64,000 nt of DNA, taken from NCBI RefSeq assembly GCF_019297835.1, contig NZ_CP079203.1:1771001-1835000 (forward strand), given 5' to 3'. A model generated the notes under the pieces. It saw only the letters and a program-made list of their open reading frames with translations, did no database searches and was not told where the DNA came from. The translations under genes and the position numbers were made by a program. The stretch is from Sphingomonas sanguinis. Its GTDB lineage: Bacteria > Pseudomonadota > Alphaproteobacteria > Sphingomonadales > Sphingomonadaceae. Shown piece by piece: positions 42,887 to 51,463 of the stretch. The number at the start of each line of letters is the position of its first letter. Position 1 is the first letter of the stretch.

Positions 42887-43975
42887 TCACGGCAACTCGG
42901 CCATGGCACGCGGCTCATGCATGGGGCAGCCATTCACCCGGCCGCGATAGTCGGCCGAGAAACGATAGGTGTCCTTGCGCGCCCGGTTGATATTGCCCAG
43001 CGGCCGGTGCGCGGCCAGCCCGTGCCAGATGCTGTAGGACAGCGCATCGTCGATCGCGTTGGTCTGGCCGTCCTGCCAGCTGATCTGCGGCTCGGCGGTG
43101 AAGGTCGCGACGGTGATGTACGGGCTGTCCTCCTCGCTCCATTCGGCAGTCGCATCCTCGATCGGCATGGCATCGAGGTCGCGGTTGAGCTGGACGCGCA
43201 ATTCCCATTCGCCGCCCTGCTCGATCATTACCTCGCGCACCACTTCGCGAAGGGCATCGGGGCGATCGTGCGTATTCACCGTATCGCCGGTCAACTGGGT
43301 CAGCGCGGGGCTGACAGGGAACAGGCCGAACTTGGCGATATGGTCGCCGTAGCGGAACGGCGTCTGGCTGTAATAGGTCTCGCCCAGCGGGTGCACCTGC
43401 TTGGCCCCGCCCAGCGTCTGGAGCGTCGCGCTCTCCATGCCGACCGTCTCCAGCGTCGCCTCGATCCCGCGCAATATGCCCGACAGAAGCTTCTTGCCGC
43501 CCTCGAATTTGTCGGTGGTGGAGGCCAGCATCTTCAAATTCTTGGCGAAGGCATCCGCCGTCGGCGCGGTGAACACCGGCGCATTGGCCATGACGAAGTC
43601 CTGCGTCGCATCGCCCTCCGAACCCGGCAGCCGCTCGCCCTCGACACCGATCACCTTCAGCGCGAGCCCGCGCGGCAGGCCGATGGCGTCATCCAAGATG
43701 TCGCCCGGATTGGTCGAGATGCGCGCCACCGCGTCATACTCGCCCGGTTTGGCGAACAGCCCCTGCGCCAGCTCGGGCGGGAGGTTGTCGTGAACCTTCA
43801 GCTTGCCCCGGATGATGCCATGCGCCTTGGCATGGACGGCGCGGACGCCGTGACCATAGTCCTTCGACGTGGTGTCGAGGATGTGCTCGAACGACTGCTT
43901 CATCTGGTCGACGGTTTCGCCTTCTTCAGGCTTCACGTCTTCGACCTGGGGGGTGAATGCGACGGGGGTCTTCAT
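42887..43975 (-). CDS. Catalase-like family protein (haem-binding, peroxidase-like)
   Basis: 362 aa with the catalase-like fold of small 'catalase family' proteins: N-terminal 'DYGHGVRAVHAKAHGIIRG' (His candidate for the distal side), 'PGEYDAVARISTNPGD', 'PRGLALKVIGVEG', 'DATQDFVMANAPVF', and a C-terminal 'HRPLGNINRARKDTY'. Much shorter than a monofunctional catalase (about 480 aa), and the classic proximal 'RxxxY' helix is not evident, so activity may be peroxidase- or oxide-synthase-like. GGGAGAG precedes the start. It is 28 bp upstream of the metallophosphoesterase, likely an operon. Confidence 0.75.
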   Translation of the reverse strand: MKTPVAFTPQVEDVKPEEGETVDQMKQSFEHILDTTSKDYGHGVRAVHAKAHGIIRGKLKVHDNLPPELAQGLFAKPGEYDAVARISTNPGDILDDAIGLPRGLALKVIGVEGERLPGSEGDATQDFVMANAPVFTAPTADAFAKNLKMLASTTDKFEGGKKLLSGILRGIEATLETVGMESATLQTLGGAKQVHPLGETYYSQTPFRYGDHIAKFGLFPVSPALTQLTGDTVNTHDRPDALREVVREVMIEQGGEWELRVQLNRDLDAMPIEDATAEWSEEDSPYITVATFTAEPQISWQDGQTNAIDDALSYSIWHGLAAHRPLGNINRARKDTYRFSADYRGRVNGCPMHEPRAMAELP

Positions 43976-44072
43976 CGGGGCTCTCCCTGTAGGTCCCCAC
44001 CAACCCATGTTGGGTAATAGCGTTCCTTGTGATGACTGACGCGGCGATGGCGCATGCGCTTCGATCTTGCCG

Positions 44073-44140
44073 CTCCCCTCCCGCCTGCGGGAGGGGAGCA
44101 AGAAGGAGAAGGCGTAACAACCGCCTTCTTCCCCCTCCCC
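44073..44140. repeat. Half of a family B-like G-rich palindrome
   Basis: A perfect hairpin CTCCCCTCCCGC-CTGC-GGGAGGGGAG type arm (44073-44098) as in family B, followed by a second hairpin GAAGGCG-TAACAAC-CGCCTTC (44108-44128). The GTCTC/GAGAC core is missing. Lies in the gap before pyrD. Confidence 0.6.
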
Positions 44141-44164
44141 CCGCAATCCGCTAACCGGGCCGAC

Positions 44165-45193
44165 ATGGCCTTTTATCACCCGCTCCTCTTCGCGCTCGAT
44201 GCCGAACGCGCCCATGGTCTGACGGTGGCGATGCTGTCGCGTTGGGGCGCACTGGGCGCGCCGATGGGGGCCGATCCGGCGCGCTATCCGCGCCTGGCGA
44301 CCAAGGTGGCGGGGATCGACTTCGCCAATCCGCTGGGGCTGGCGGCCGGCGTCGACAAGAATGGCGAGGCGATCGACGGCTTTTTCGGCCTGGGCTTCGG
44401 CATGGTCGAGATCGGCACGCTGACCCCGAAACCCCAGCCCGGCAATCCCAAGCCCCGCCTGTTCCGGCTGGTCGAGGACCAGGGCGTGGTCAACCGCTAT
44501 GGCTTCAACAATGGCGGGCTGGACGCGGGACTGGCACGGGCGAAGGCCGCCAAGCGCAAGGGCGTGCTGGGCATCAATGTCGGCGCGAACAAGGACGCCG
44601 CCGACCGTATCGCCGATTATCGCCACGGCGTGACGCAGGCCGCGCCGATCGCCGATTACGTCACGATCAACATCTCCAGCCCCAACACGCCTGGCCTGCG
44701 TGACCTGCAGCACGGGGCCGCGCTGGCCGAACTGCTGGCGGCCTCGCGTGAAGCGGCGGGCGCGGTGCCGCTGTTCCTGAAGGTCGCCCCCGATCTCGAC
44801 CCCGCCCAGATCGACGAGATCGCGCGCGCCGCGATCGACAACCGGCTGGATGCGATCATCATCGGCAACACCACCATCACCCGGCCGGACGTGAAGAGCC
44901 CCGATGCCGCCGAGACCGGCGGGCTGTCGGGCCGTCCGCTCGCCCCGCTCGCCCGCGCGCGGCTCGCCGATTTCCGCAAGGCTACCGGGGCGGCGATGAC
45001 CCTGATCGCGGCGGGCGGGATCGACTCCGGCGCGGAGGCCTATGCCCGCATCCGGGCCGGGGCCAGCCTGGTCCAGCTGTATTCGGCACTGGTCTATAAG
45101 GGCCCCGGCCTCGCCGCGCGCATCCTGACCGATCTCGATGCGCTGCTGGCCCGCGACGGGTTCGCCAGCGTAAGCGAGGCCGTCGGCGCCTGA
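44165..45193 (+). CDS. pyrD: Dihydroorotate dehydrogenase (quinone), class 2
   Basis: Fourth step of pyrimidine synthesis: dihydroorotate to orotate with electrons to ubiquinone at the inner membrane. 342 aa. FMN-binding 'AAGVDKNGEAIDGFFGLGFG' (60-79), 'GTLTPKPQPGNPKPRLFRL', 'GFNNGG', the class 2 catalytic serine in 'INISSPNTPGLR' (Ser172), and C-terminal 'GGIDSG' and phosphate-binding 'GASLVQLYSALVY'. The N-terminal helix 'FYHPLLFALDAERAHGL' mediates membrane association. The start at 44165 matches the family; the frame is open upstream through a repeat but not real gene there. Confidence 0.95.
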   Translation: MAFYHPLLFALDAERAHGLTVAMLSRWGALGAPMGADPARYPRLATKVAGIDFANPLGLAAGVDKNGEAIDGFFGLGFGMVEIGTLTPKPQPGNPKPRLFRLVEDQGVVNRYGFNNGGLDAGLARAKAAKRKGVLGINVGANKDAADRIADYRHGVTQAAPIADYVTINISSPNTPGLRDLQHGAALAELLAASREAAGAVPLFLKVAPDLDPAQIDEIARAAIDNRLDAIIIGNTTITRPDVKSPDAAETGGLSGRPLAPLARARLADFRKATGAAMTLIAAGGIDSGAEAYARIRAGASLVQLYSALVYKGPGLAARILTDLDALLARDGFASVSEAVGA

Positions 45194-45239
45194 CGTTACG
45201 GCTTGGCGTAGGGAGAGCCTTGCCGCTAGGGTTGGCCGC

Positions 45240-46994
45240 ATGAAGCACTGGCTCCTCTCCATGGCGGCGCTGACGCTGCCGTTCGCCGCGCCCGCCGAAG
45301 CACGCCAGCCCGCCAAGGCCCCCGCTAAGGCCCCCGCCGAAGGGATGGTCAGCGCTGCCGACCCCCGCGCCGCCGCCGCCGGGGTCGAGATATTGCGGGC
45401 GGGCGGCAGCGCGACCGACGCCGCCATCGCGACGATGCTGGCGTTGAATGTGGTCGAGCCGCAAAGCTCCGGCATCGGCGGCGGCAGCTATTGGGTGCGC
45501 CATGACGCGCGCGGCACCAACACCATCGACGCGCGGGAAACCGCGCCGATGGCCGCGACGCCCGACTGGTTCTACGGCCCCGATGGCCGCCCGCTCAGTC
45601 ATGCCGATGCCGTCCCCGGCGGACGCAGCGTCGGCGTGCCCGGCGCATTGCGCGGCATGGCGCTGGCCCATGCCCAGGGCGGCAAGCTGCCCTGGGCGCG
45701 GCTGTTCCAGCCCGCCATCCGGCTGGCGCGAGACGGTTTCCAGCTGACCCCACGCCTCCAGACCGCGCTGACCCGCTATGGCGGCCATGTCGATGCCGCC
45801 ACCCGCGCGCGGTTGACCGGCGCGGACGGACAGGTCCTCCCGCTGGGCAGCGTCATCCGCAACCCCGAACAGGCCGCACTGCTGGAACGCATCGCCAAGC
45901 TCGGCCCCGACTTTTTCTATATCGGGCCACAGGCGCAGAAGCTGGTCACGACCGTCAATACCGCGCAGCGCAATCCGTCGAAAATGACGACCGGCGACCT
46001 GGCCTCCTACGCCGCCAAGCCGCGACCGCCGCTCTGCGCGACCTATCGCGGTTATCGGATTTGCAGCATGGGGCCGTCCTCGGGCGGCGGTTCGACGATG
46101 CTGTCGATCCTGAAGCTGCTCGAACGCTTCGACATGGGCAGACTGGGCAAGGATTCTCCGCAAGCCTGGCATCTGTTCGCCGAAGCCTCACGCCTGGCCT
46201 ATGCCGACCGCGACATGTATCTGGGCGATCCCGATTATGTCCGCGTACCGCTGAAAGGGTTGTTCGACCCGGCCTATATCGCCAGCCGCTCCGCGCTGAT
46301 CGCGCCCGACCGCACCATGGCGTCGGTGTCGCCCGGTACGCCGCCCGGTGCCCCGCCTCGTGTCCGCGCGCCGATCAGCGAGGTGCCCGGCACCACCGAT
46401 CTCGTCACCGTCGACGCCGCCGGTAACGTCGCCGAGGTGACCACCACCGTCGAGGGTTCGTTCGGCTCGGGCCTGTCGGTCGACGGCACGATGCTGAACA
46501 ACGAGCTGACCGATTTCGACATCGTGCCGGTCAAGGGCGGTGATCTGGTCGCCAACCGGGTCGAGGGCGGCAAACGCCCGCGCAGTTCCATGTCGCCGAC
46601 CATCGTCTATGGCCCCGACGGCAAGGTCCGCCTGGCGGTCGGCGCGGCGGGCGGATCGACCATCATCGCCCAGGTCGCCAAGGCGATCATCGGCGTCATC
46701 GACTGGAAGCTGAGCGCGCAGGATGCGATCGCGCAAGGACTGCTCTTCGCGCCGTACAAGGTCGCGACGGTCGAACAGGGCACTTCGCTCGAAGCGCTCG
46801 TCCCCGGCCTGCAAGCCTTGGGCGAGACGGTGGTCGTCGCGCCGATGGGGCTGAAGGCCAATGCCATCGAGCGGGCCGGTGGCCGCTGGGTCGGTGCCGC
46901 CGATCCGCGCAGCGAGGGCGCGGCGATCGACGTGACCGGCCGGACGACCGCGATCCGACGCGTCGGCGATAAGCCGGGTCGTCCGGCGGAATAA
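45240..46994 (+). CDS. ggt: Gamma-glutamyltranspeptidase / glutathione hydrolase
   Basis: Periplasmic Ntn hydrolase, 584 aa, that self-cleaves and removes the gamma-glutamyl group of glutathione. Signal peptide 'MKHWLLSMAALTLPFAAPAEA'. Family motifs: 'GGSATDAAIATMLALNVVEP', 'GIGGGSYWV', 'GPSSGGGSTML', the autoprocessing Thr in 'GTTDLVTVD' (about residue 383; the usual His after TT is Asp here), 'NNELTDF', 'RPRSSMSPTIV' and the glycine-rich 'GAAGGSTII'. 46 bp after pyrD, same strand, but pathways are unrelated. Confidence 0.93.
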   Translation: MKHWLLSMAALTLPFAAPAEARQPAKAPAKAPAEGMVSAADPRAAAAGVEILRAGGSATDAAIATMLALNVVEPQSSGIGGGSYWVRHDARGTNTIDARETAPMAATPDWFYGPDGRPLSHADAVPGGRSVGVPGALRGMALAHAQGGKLPWARLFQPAIRLARDGFQLTPRLQTALTRYGGHVDAATRARLTGADGQVLPLGSVIRNPEQAALLERIAKLGPDFFYIGPQAQKLVTTVNTAQRNPSKMTTGDLASYAAKPRPPLCATYRGYRICSMGPSSGGGSTMLSILKLLERFDMGRLGKDSPQAWHLFAEASRLAYADRDMYLGDPDYVRVPLKGLFDPAYIASRSALIAPDRTMASVSPGTPPGAPPRVRAPISEVPGTTDLVTVDAAGNVAEVTTTVEGSFGSGLSVDGTMLNNELTDFDIVPVKGGDLVANRVEGGKRPRSSMSPTIVYGPDGKVRLAVGAAGGSTIIAQVAKAIIGVIDWKLSAQDAIAQGLLFAPYKVATVEQGTSLEALVPGLQALGETVVVAPMGLKANAIERAGGRWVGAADPRSEGAAIDVTGRTTAIRRVGDKPGRPAE

Positions 46995-47055
46995 GATAAA
47001 CCAAGAGCCCGGTCGCGCGTTACCCCGTGCGATACGGGCCGGTGGGAGAGGCACC

Positions 47056-48843
47056 ATGCGTACGCTCGAATATTTTCCCAATCTCGTGACCATGTTCTTC
47101 ACGCGCGCCGCCGAGAAGGGGGATGCGCCCTTTCTCTGGCGCAAGGAAGGCGGCGCCTGGCGCTCGATCAGCTGGGCCGAAACCGCGCGTCAGGTCGCCA
47201 GCCTGTCGGCGGGGTTGAAGGCCACCGGGCTGCAACGCGGCGACCGGGTGATGCTGGTGTCGGAGAACCGCCCCGAATGGTGCATCGCCGACCTTGCCAT
47301 CATGGCGGCGGGCGGCGTCACCGTGCCGACCTACACCACCAATACCGAGCGCGACCATGCGCATATCATCGAGAATTCGGGCGCGCGCGCGATCATCGTC
47401 TCGACCCAGAAGCTGGCGACGACGCTGATGCCCGCCGCGCTGCGCTCCAACCATGTCCAGACGGTGATCGGGATCGAGCCGCTGAAGCTGGGGCCGAGCC
47501 AGATCGAGTGCCGCCAGTACAATGCGATGATCGCCGAGCATCCCGCCGATCCCGTCGTGGTTGCGGCCCAGGCCGATTTCACCCGCGAGGACCTGGCCTG
47601 CATCATCTATACTTCGGGCACCGGCGGCGCGCCACGCGGCGTGATGCAGCATCACGGCGCTATCCTGCACAATTGCGCCGGATGCAGCGCGGTGATCGCC
47701 GAGGATTTCGGCTGGGACGACGAGGTGTTCCTGTCTTTCCTCCCCCTCTCCCACGCCTATGAACATACCGGGGGGCAGCATTTCCCCATCTCGCTGGGCG
47801 GACAGATCTATTATGCGGAAGGGCTCGACAAGCTCGCCGCCAATATCGAGGAGGTGCGCCCGACGATCATGTTCGTCGTGCCCCGCCTGTTCGAGGTGCT
47901 GCACACCCGCATCGCCAAGGCGATCGAGAAGAAGGGCGGGCTGGGCGCACGGCTGCTCGACCAAGCGCTGGTGCTGGGGGCCAAGAGCTATGACGGCCGC
48001 TTGCGGCTGATTGATCGCCCTGCGCAACTGGCGGTCAACACGCTGTTCAAGCCCAAGATCGCCAGGAAGTTCGGCGGCCGGTTGAAGGCGATGGTGTCGG
48101 GCGGCGCGCCGCTGAACCCCGAGATCGGGCTGTTCTTCCACTCGATCGGCCTCACCTTGCTGCAAGGCTATGGCCAGACCGAGGCCGCGCCGGTCATCGC
48201 CTGCAACCGGCCCAAGGCCGGCGTGCGGATGGACACGGTCGGCCCGCCGCTCGACAATACCGAGGTGCGGATCGCCGAGGATGGCGAGATCCTGGTGCGC
48301 GGCGAACTGGTCATGCACGGTTACTGGCGCAACCCGACCGAGACCGAACGGGTGCTGAAGGACGGCTGGCTGCACACGGGCGACATCGGCGAGATCGACG
48401 CGGCGGGTCGCCTGCGCATCACCGACCGCAAGAAGGACCTGATCATCAACGACAAGGGCGAGAATGTCGCCCCCCAGAAGGTCGAGGGTATGCTGACCCT
48501 GCAACCCGAGATCGGCCAGGCGATGATCGCGGGCGACCGGCGGCCCTATATGGTCGCGCTGATCGTGCCCGACGCGGAATGGACCGCCGAATGGTGCGCC
48601 AGGTCGGGCACGGGGTGCAACCGCGCCGCGCTGGACGACGATCTCGATTTCCGCGGCGCCATCTCGGCCGCGATCGACCGGGTGAACCGCGATCTGTCGG
48701 TGACCGAGCGTATCCGCCGCTTCATCATCGCCGACGAACCCTTCGCGATCGAGAACCAGCAGCTGACGCCGTCCCTCAAGATCCGCCGCCACGTCCTGCG
48801 CGAAGTTTACGGCGAGCGACTGGACTCGCTTTACAAGAATTGA
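47056..48843 (+). CDS. AMP-dependent long-chain acyl-CoA synthetase
   Basis: ANL-superfamily ligase activating fatty acids to acyl-CoA via acyl-adenylate, 595 aa. Visible motifs: P-loop 'IIYTSGTGGAPRGVMQHH' (about 190-207), 'FLPLSHAYEHTGGQ', adenine-binding 'YGQTEAAPVIAC', and the A8 hinge 'DGWLHTGDIGEID' with 'ITDRKKDLIIND'. The family's TSGTTG motif is TSGTGG here. It is close to long-chain rather than acetyl-CoA ligases by length and the 'ENVAPQKVEG' loop. 61 bp after ggt. Confidence 0.92.
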   Translation: MRTLEYFPNLVTMFFTRAAEKGDAPFLWRKEGGAWRSISWAETARQVASLSAGLKATGLQRGDRVMLVSENRPEWCIADLAIMAAGGVTVPTYTTNTERDHAHIIENSGARAIIVSTQKLATTLMPAALRSNHVQTVIGIEPLKLGPSQIECRQYNAMIAEHPADPVVVAAQADFTREDLACIIYTSGTGGAPRGVMQHHGAILHNCAGCSAVIAEDFGWDDEVFLSFLPLSHAYEHTGGQHFPISLGGQIYYAEGLDKLAANIEEVRPTIMFVVPRLFEVLHTRIAKAIEKKGGLGARLLDQALVLGAKSYDGRLRLIDRPAQLAVNTLFKPKIARKFGGRLKAMVSGGAPLNPEIGLFFHSIGLTLLQGYGQTEAAPVIACNRPKAGVRMDTVGPPLDNTEVRIAEDGEILVRGELVMHGYWRNPTETERVLKDGWLHTGDIGEIDAAGRLRITDRKKDLIINDKGENVAPQKVEGMLTLQPEIGQAMIAGDRRPYMVALIVPDAEWTAEWCARSGTGCNRAALDDDLDFRGAISAAIDRVNRDLSVTERIRRFIIADEPFAIENQQLTPSLKIRRHVLREVYGERLDSLYKN

Positions 48844-48849
48844 TCCCCT

Positions 48850-48970
48850 TTCCTCTCCTGCGAGGGGAGGTGGCAGGCCGAAAGCCTGACGGAGAGTTGT
48901 CCCTCCTCTCGATAGCGGGACACCCCTCCACCATGCTGCGCATGGTCCCCCTCCCCTTGCAGGGGAGGAA
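48850..48970. repeat. Repeat family C, copy 2
   Basis: About 120 bp resembling 14579-14719, with arms TCCTCTCCTGCGAGGGGAGG and CTCCCCTTGCAGGGGAGGA and internal hairpins CAGGCCGAAAGCCTG and ACCATGCTGCGCATGGT. It separates the acyl-CoA synthetase from the XRE operon. Confidence 0.85.
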
Positions 48971-49008
48971 TGACCTGCTACGCGCTATTCGCTCCTTCAA
49001 AACGAATC

Positions 49009-49047
49009 GTTGTGTAAACACAACAAGGCATATAGCCTACCTATATG
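49009..49047 (+). promoter_or_regulatory. Twin-palindrome operator/promoter of the XRE operon
   Basis: Two perfect inverted repeats: GTTGTGT-AA-ACACAAC (49009-49024) and CATATAG-CCTAC-CTATATG (49029-49047), the second including the ATG of the regulator. TTGTGT (49010-49015) and TATAGC (49031-49036) could be -35 and -10 with 15-bp spacing. With no Shine-Dalgarno before the ATG, transcription starting near 49043-49045 would give a leaderless mRNA. The layout suggests autoregulation by the adjacent XRE protein. Confidence 0.65.
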
Positions 49048-49281
49048 CACAACCGCATCGCCCTGTTCCGGAACGACCGCAACGTATCGCGGCGTGAGCT
49101 GGCGGAAGCGGTCGGGGTCAATCCGCAGACCATCGGCTATCTCGAACGCGGCGACTATAAGCCCAGCCTCGAACTCGGCCTGAAGATCGCCGCCTATTTC
49201 GACGCGCCGGTCGAGCTGGTCTTCTCCCTCACCCCCTTCCCATCGCTCACCGACGCGCTGCGCAGAGATGGAGACGCCTGA
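49045..49281 (+). CDS. XRE-family helix-turn-helix regulator (78 aa)
   Basis: Short Cro/CI-type DNA-binding protein. The HTH spans about residues 8-60: 'RNDRNVSRRELAEAVGVNPQ' then 'TIGYLERGDYKPSLELGLKI', closely matching small regulators of the YozG type that sit before membrane-protein genes. The tail 'PVELVFSLTPF' is the usual end after the HTH. No effector domain. First gene of a five-gene operon; its stop overlaps the next start (TGATG). Likely represses its own promoter through the palindromes at 49009-49047 (inference). Confidence 0.88.
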   Translation: MHNRIALFRNDRNVSRRELAEAVGVNPQTIGYLERGDYKPSLELGLKIAAYFDAPVELVFSLTPFPSLTDALRRDGDA

Positions 49282-49790
49282 TGGGCCATGACAGCCGCCG
49301 CTGGACCGGCCGCTACGCGCCGGGGGAAAGGCCGCCGGAGTTTGCTGGGGACCGCCCTTACCGCAGCCGCCATTTGCGATGGTGGCTGCTGGTCGCGGTC
49401 ATCGGCAGCGTCGCCCTGGGCATCGCGCAACTTTGGCTGCCGGTTGGCCATGGCGGCCTGCCTATCAGTTGGTTCGTCGCGACCGCCACGATGAGTCTTC
49501 CCTCAGGGCGTTCCCCGTTCGCCAAGGGAAGCTGGTCGCTCGGGGATTATGACGAGTTCGAACGCGCCGCTCTGATGCGTGCGACGCTGCGTGCCTATTG
49601 GGTCGTCACCCTGCTCGGCGCAGGCGCATTGGGATGGTGCGCGATCGCCAGCGCCAATGGCTTACCAATGCCGCATCGCTGGGGCAACTGGGCGGTCTGG
49701 GCGCTCGCACTCGCCGCCATCGCAAGCAACTTGCCCGCCTTGTTCGCCGAATTCGCCATCCCCTTCCCCGACAAGGAGGACCTTGCATGA
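49281..49790 (+). CDS. Membrane protein, paralogue 1 of the XRE operon
   Basis: 169 aa with four hydrophobic segments (about 33-52, 64-78, 102-122 and 134-155). After the second segment comes the family block 'SPFAKGSWSLGDYDEFERAA' followed by 'LMRATLRAY', and the C-terminus ends 'LPALFAEFAIPFPDKED'. The same block and ending recur in the next two genes, so all derive from duplication. The start overlaps the regulator stop by one base. Function unknown; not a transporter family I recognise. Confidence 0.8.
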   Translation: MGHDSRRWTGRYAPGERPPEFAGDRPYRSRHLRWWLLVAVIGSVALGIAQLWLPVGHGGLPISWFVATATMSLPSGRSPFAKGSWSLGDYDEFERAALMRATLRAYWVVTLLGAGALGWCAIASANGLPMPHRWGNWAVWALALAAIASNLPALFAEFAIPFPDKEDLA

Positions 49791-49823
49791 GCCGCGACCG
49801 ACATATCCGCAGGGAGAGCCCCC

Positions 49824-50309
49824 ATGCGCTATGATGCCCGCTTCGAAGTCGTGGAGCCGCCCGCCCCCGTAATCCGGCGGCGCAAATGGGTCCGCTGGGC
49901 GCTCGCTTTCGGGATGATCTGGCCGGTCGCCGTCGCACTTGCCGTTACCGTGGCGGGGAAGGAACCCGACGGGCTGTTGTTGGCGCTGACGTCCCTCAAC
50001 ATCACCAACGCCTTCGGCCTGTCGCCATTCGCCCGCACGCCGCTGTTCCTTCCGGGACGCGGCCGATATGACGAGTTCGAGGCGGCGGCTTTGGGCATTG
50101 CCACCGCACGCGCCCATGCGGCGATCGCGGCATTTTTGATCGCGCTCACCCTGGCCGCCGCCTGGGCGAGCCAAGCGGGTGCGCCGGTCGTGCTCGGCGC
50201 GCGATCCTGGCTGCTCTGGGCCATGGTGCTGGCGTCGCTGTTCACGACGCTGCCCGCGCTGCTGGCCGAAATCGCCATTCCCTTTCCTGAACAGGAGTGC
50301 AACGCATGA
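49824..50309 (+). CDS. Membrane protein, paralogue 2 of the XRE operon
   Basis: 161 aa, four membrane segments. The shared block reads 'LSPFARTPLFLPGRGRYDEF' then 'EAAALGIATARAHA', and the end is 'LPALLAEIAIPFPEQE', both clearly related to the preceding gene. GGGAGAG precedes ATG 49824; a 33-bp gap to paralogue 1 is the only spacing in the operon that is not an overlap. Highly hydrophobic with basic N-terminus 'IRRRKWVRW', consistent with N-in topology. Confidence 0.8.
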   Translation: MRYDARFEVVEPPAPVIRRRKWVRWALAFGMIWPVAVALAVTVAGKEPDGLLLALTSLNITNAFGLSPFARTPLFLPGRGRYDEFEAAALGIATARAHAAIAAFLIALTLAAAWASQAGAPVVLGARSWLLWAMVLASLFTTLPALLAEIAIPFPEQECNA

Positions 50310-50794
50310 GCGGCTATCGCGATGGCTATGATATCCACAAGTGGGGCGCCAACGAGATGGAGCGGCGGCGCCGCCGCTACTGGGTGCGGTGGGCGATGGC
50401 GGGATCGACGGTGGTCGCGCTATCCATGGCCGCCTTCCACGGGACAAACGATCATCCATCGCCGTTTCTCGCCTTCCTGCCGGGCCTTTTCATGTCGATG
50501 TCCCCGTTTGCACGGGATAGCTGGGCCACCGACCGGGGCCAGGGTGTTTACGACGAATTCGAACAGGCCGCACTGCTGCGGGCCACTGCGCGGGCCTTTG
50601 CGGCCTATATCGGTCTGGTCGCCGTGTTGATCAGTTGGATGATCACCGCGCCCGGCCTTGGATACCCGGTGCCAACCCGGCCGATGCAATGGACCAGCTG
50701 GCTCGTCACTCTGCTGGTCGTCGGTGTCAGCCTGCCCGCCACCTTCGCCGAATTCATGGTCCCCATGCCCGATGCGGAGGACGAGACGCTGTGA
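50306..50794 (+). CDS. Membrane protein, paralogue 3 of the XRE operon
   Basis: 162 aa, four membrane segments. Shared block 'MSPFARDSWATDRGQGVYDE' then 'FEQAALLRATARAF', and end 'LPATFAEFMVPMPDAEDE'. The start ATG overlaps the previous stop (ATGA) with AGGAG eight bases upstream. N-terminal 'MERRRRRYWVRW' is strongly basic. Same orientation and fold as its neighbours. Confidence 0.82.
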   Translation: MSGYRDGYDIHKWGANEMERRRRRYWVRWAMAGSTVVALSMAAFHGTNDHPSPFLAFLPGLFMSMSPFARDSWATDRGQGVYDEFEQAALLRATARAFAAYIGLVAVLISWMITAPGLGYPVPTRPMQWTSWLVTLLVVGVSLPATFAEFMVPMPDAEDETL

Positions 50795-51300
50795 CGAACC
50801 AACGGCTTTTCGAACGGCTCGATGCGATGGTTCGCTGGACCGGCGTGCCCGCGCTGACCGAGCAGCCGCCGCGCCGCCGTCCGCTGCGCTGGCCAGCGAC
50901 GCTTGCGCTGGTGCTGGCCTTTGGCGGTTACGGCTTTTCGGTCGCCAATGGCATGCGCTTTCCGGCCGCATCGCTGGGCTATGGCACCGAGATGATCGGC
51001 TTTGCGATCGGCTGTTTCGTGCAGATTTGGGGGCCGCTCAAGCCCTTTGGCGGCATGGAAAAGGCCGACGAATGGGACCGGGTGATTCGGTCGCGGGCCT
51101 ATTTGGTGACGTTCGCTGTCTTCGCGGTGACGACTATGACCGCTCTGGTATTGCTGATGGGCGCGACCGCGTTCGACTATCCCCGGGGGGCGCTGATGCA
51201 AGTCGGTACCCAGACGCTGTTTCTGCTCTTCGCGATCCTCAACGCGGGGCCGACCGCCCATGCCAGCTGGGCGGTGCGGTGGCAGAAGGAGGAGGAGTAA
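50791..51300 (+). CDS. Membrane protein, divergent paralogue 4 of the XRE operon
   Basis: 169 aa beginning at GTG 50791, which overlaps the stop of paralogue 3 (GTGA) and has GGAGG ten bases upstream; no ATG start fits. It keeps a degenerate form of the family block ('LKPFGGMEKADEWDRVIRSR' then 'AYLVTF') after the second membrane segment, but the 'FAEF..P.P' ending has become 'HASWAVRWQKEEE'. Four hydrophobic segments. Last gene of the operon; a family A repeat pair follows. Confidence 0.75.
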   Translation: MTNQRLFERLDAMVRWTGVPALTEQPPRRRPLRWPATLALVLAFGGYGFSVANGMRFPAASLGYGTEMIGFAIGCFVQIWGPLKPFGGMEKADEWDRVIRSRAYLVTFAVFAVTTMTALVLLMGATAFDYPRGALMQVGTQTLFLLFAILNAGPTAHASWAVRWQKEEE

Positions 51301-51313
51301 GCCTCTCCCTGCC

Positions 51314-51428
51314 CACGTTCAGCCTCAGTGAAAGCCAAGCGATGACATCGCGATACCATGACCTTGCCTGAGCGGCTCCGAAACCTCGGGTTTCCCTTGG
51401 CCTTCGACTTCGCTCAGGCTGAACGGAA
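51314..51428. repeat. Repeat family A: inverted pair (left arm degenerate)
   Basis: Right arm 51399-51428 is a full inverted copy (GCCTTCGACTTCGCTCAGGC then TGAACGG). The left arm 51314-51336 keeps CGTTCAGCCTCAGTGAAAGC with several changes. It sits between the XRE operon and the convergent fumarase gene. Confidence 0.75.
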
Positions 51429-51463
51429 GGGGGGTACATAGTCCCCCCTCCGTTCGCGCCGGA

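Noticed and set aside
49787..49834. 15-codon ORF starting ATGA at the end of membrane paralogue 1
   Set aside because: Very short, with no Shine-Dalgarno of its own and overlapping the next gene's ribosome-binding site and start.
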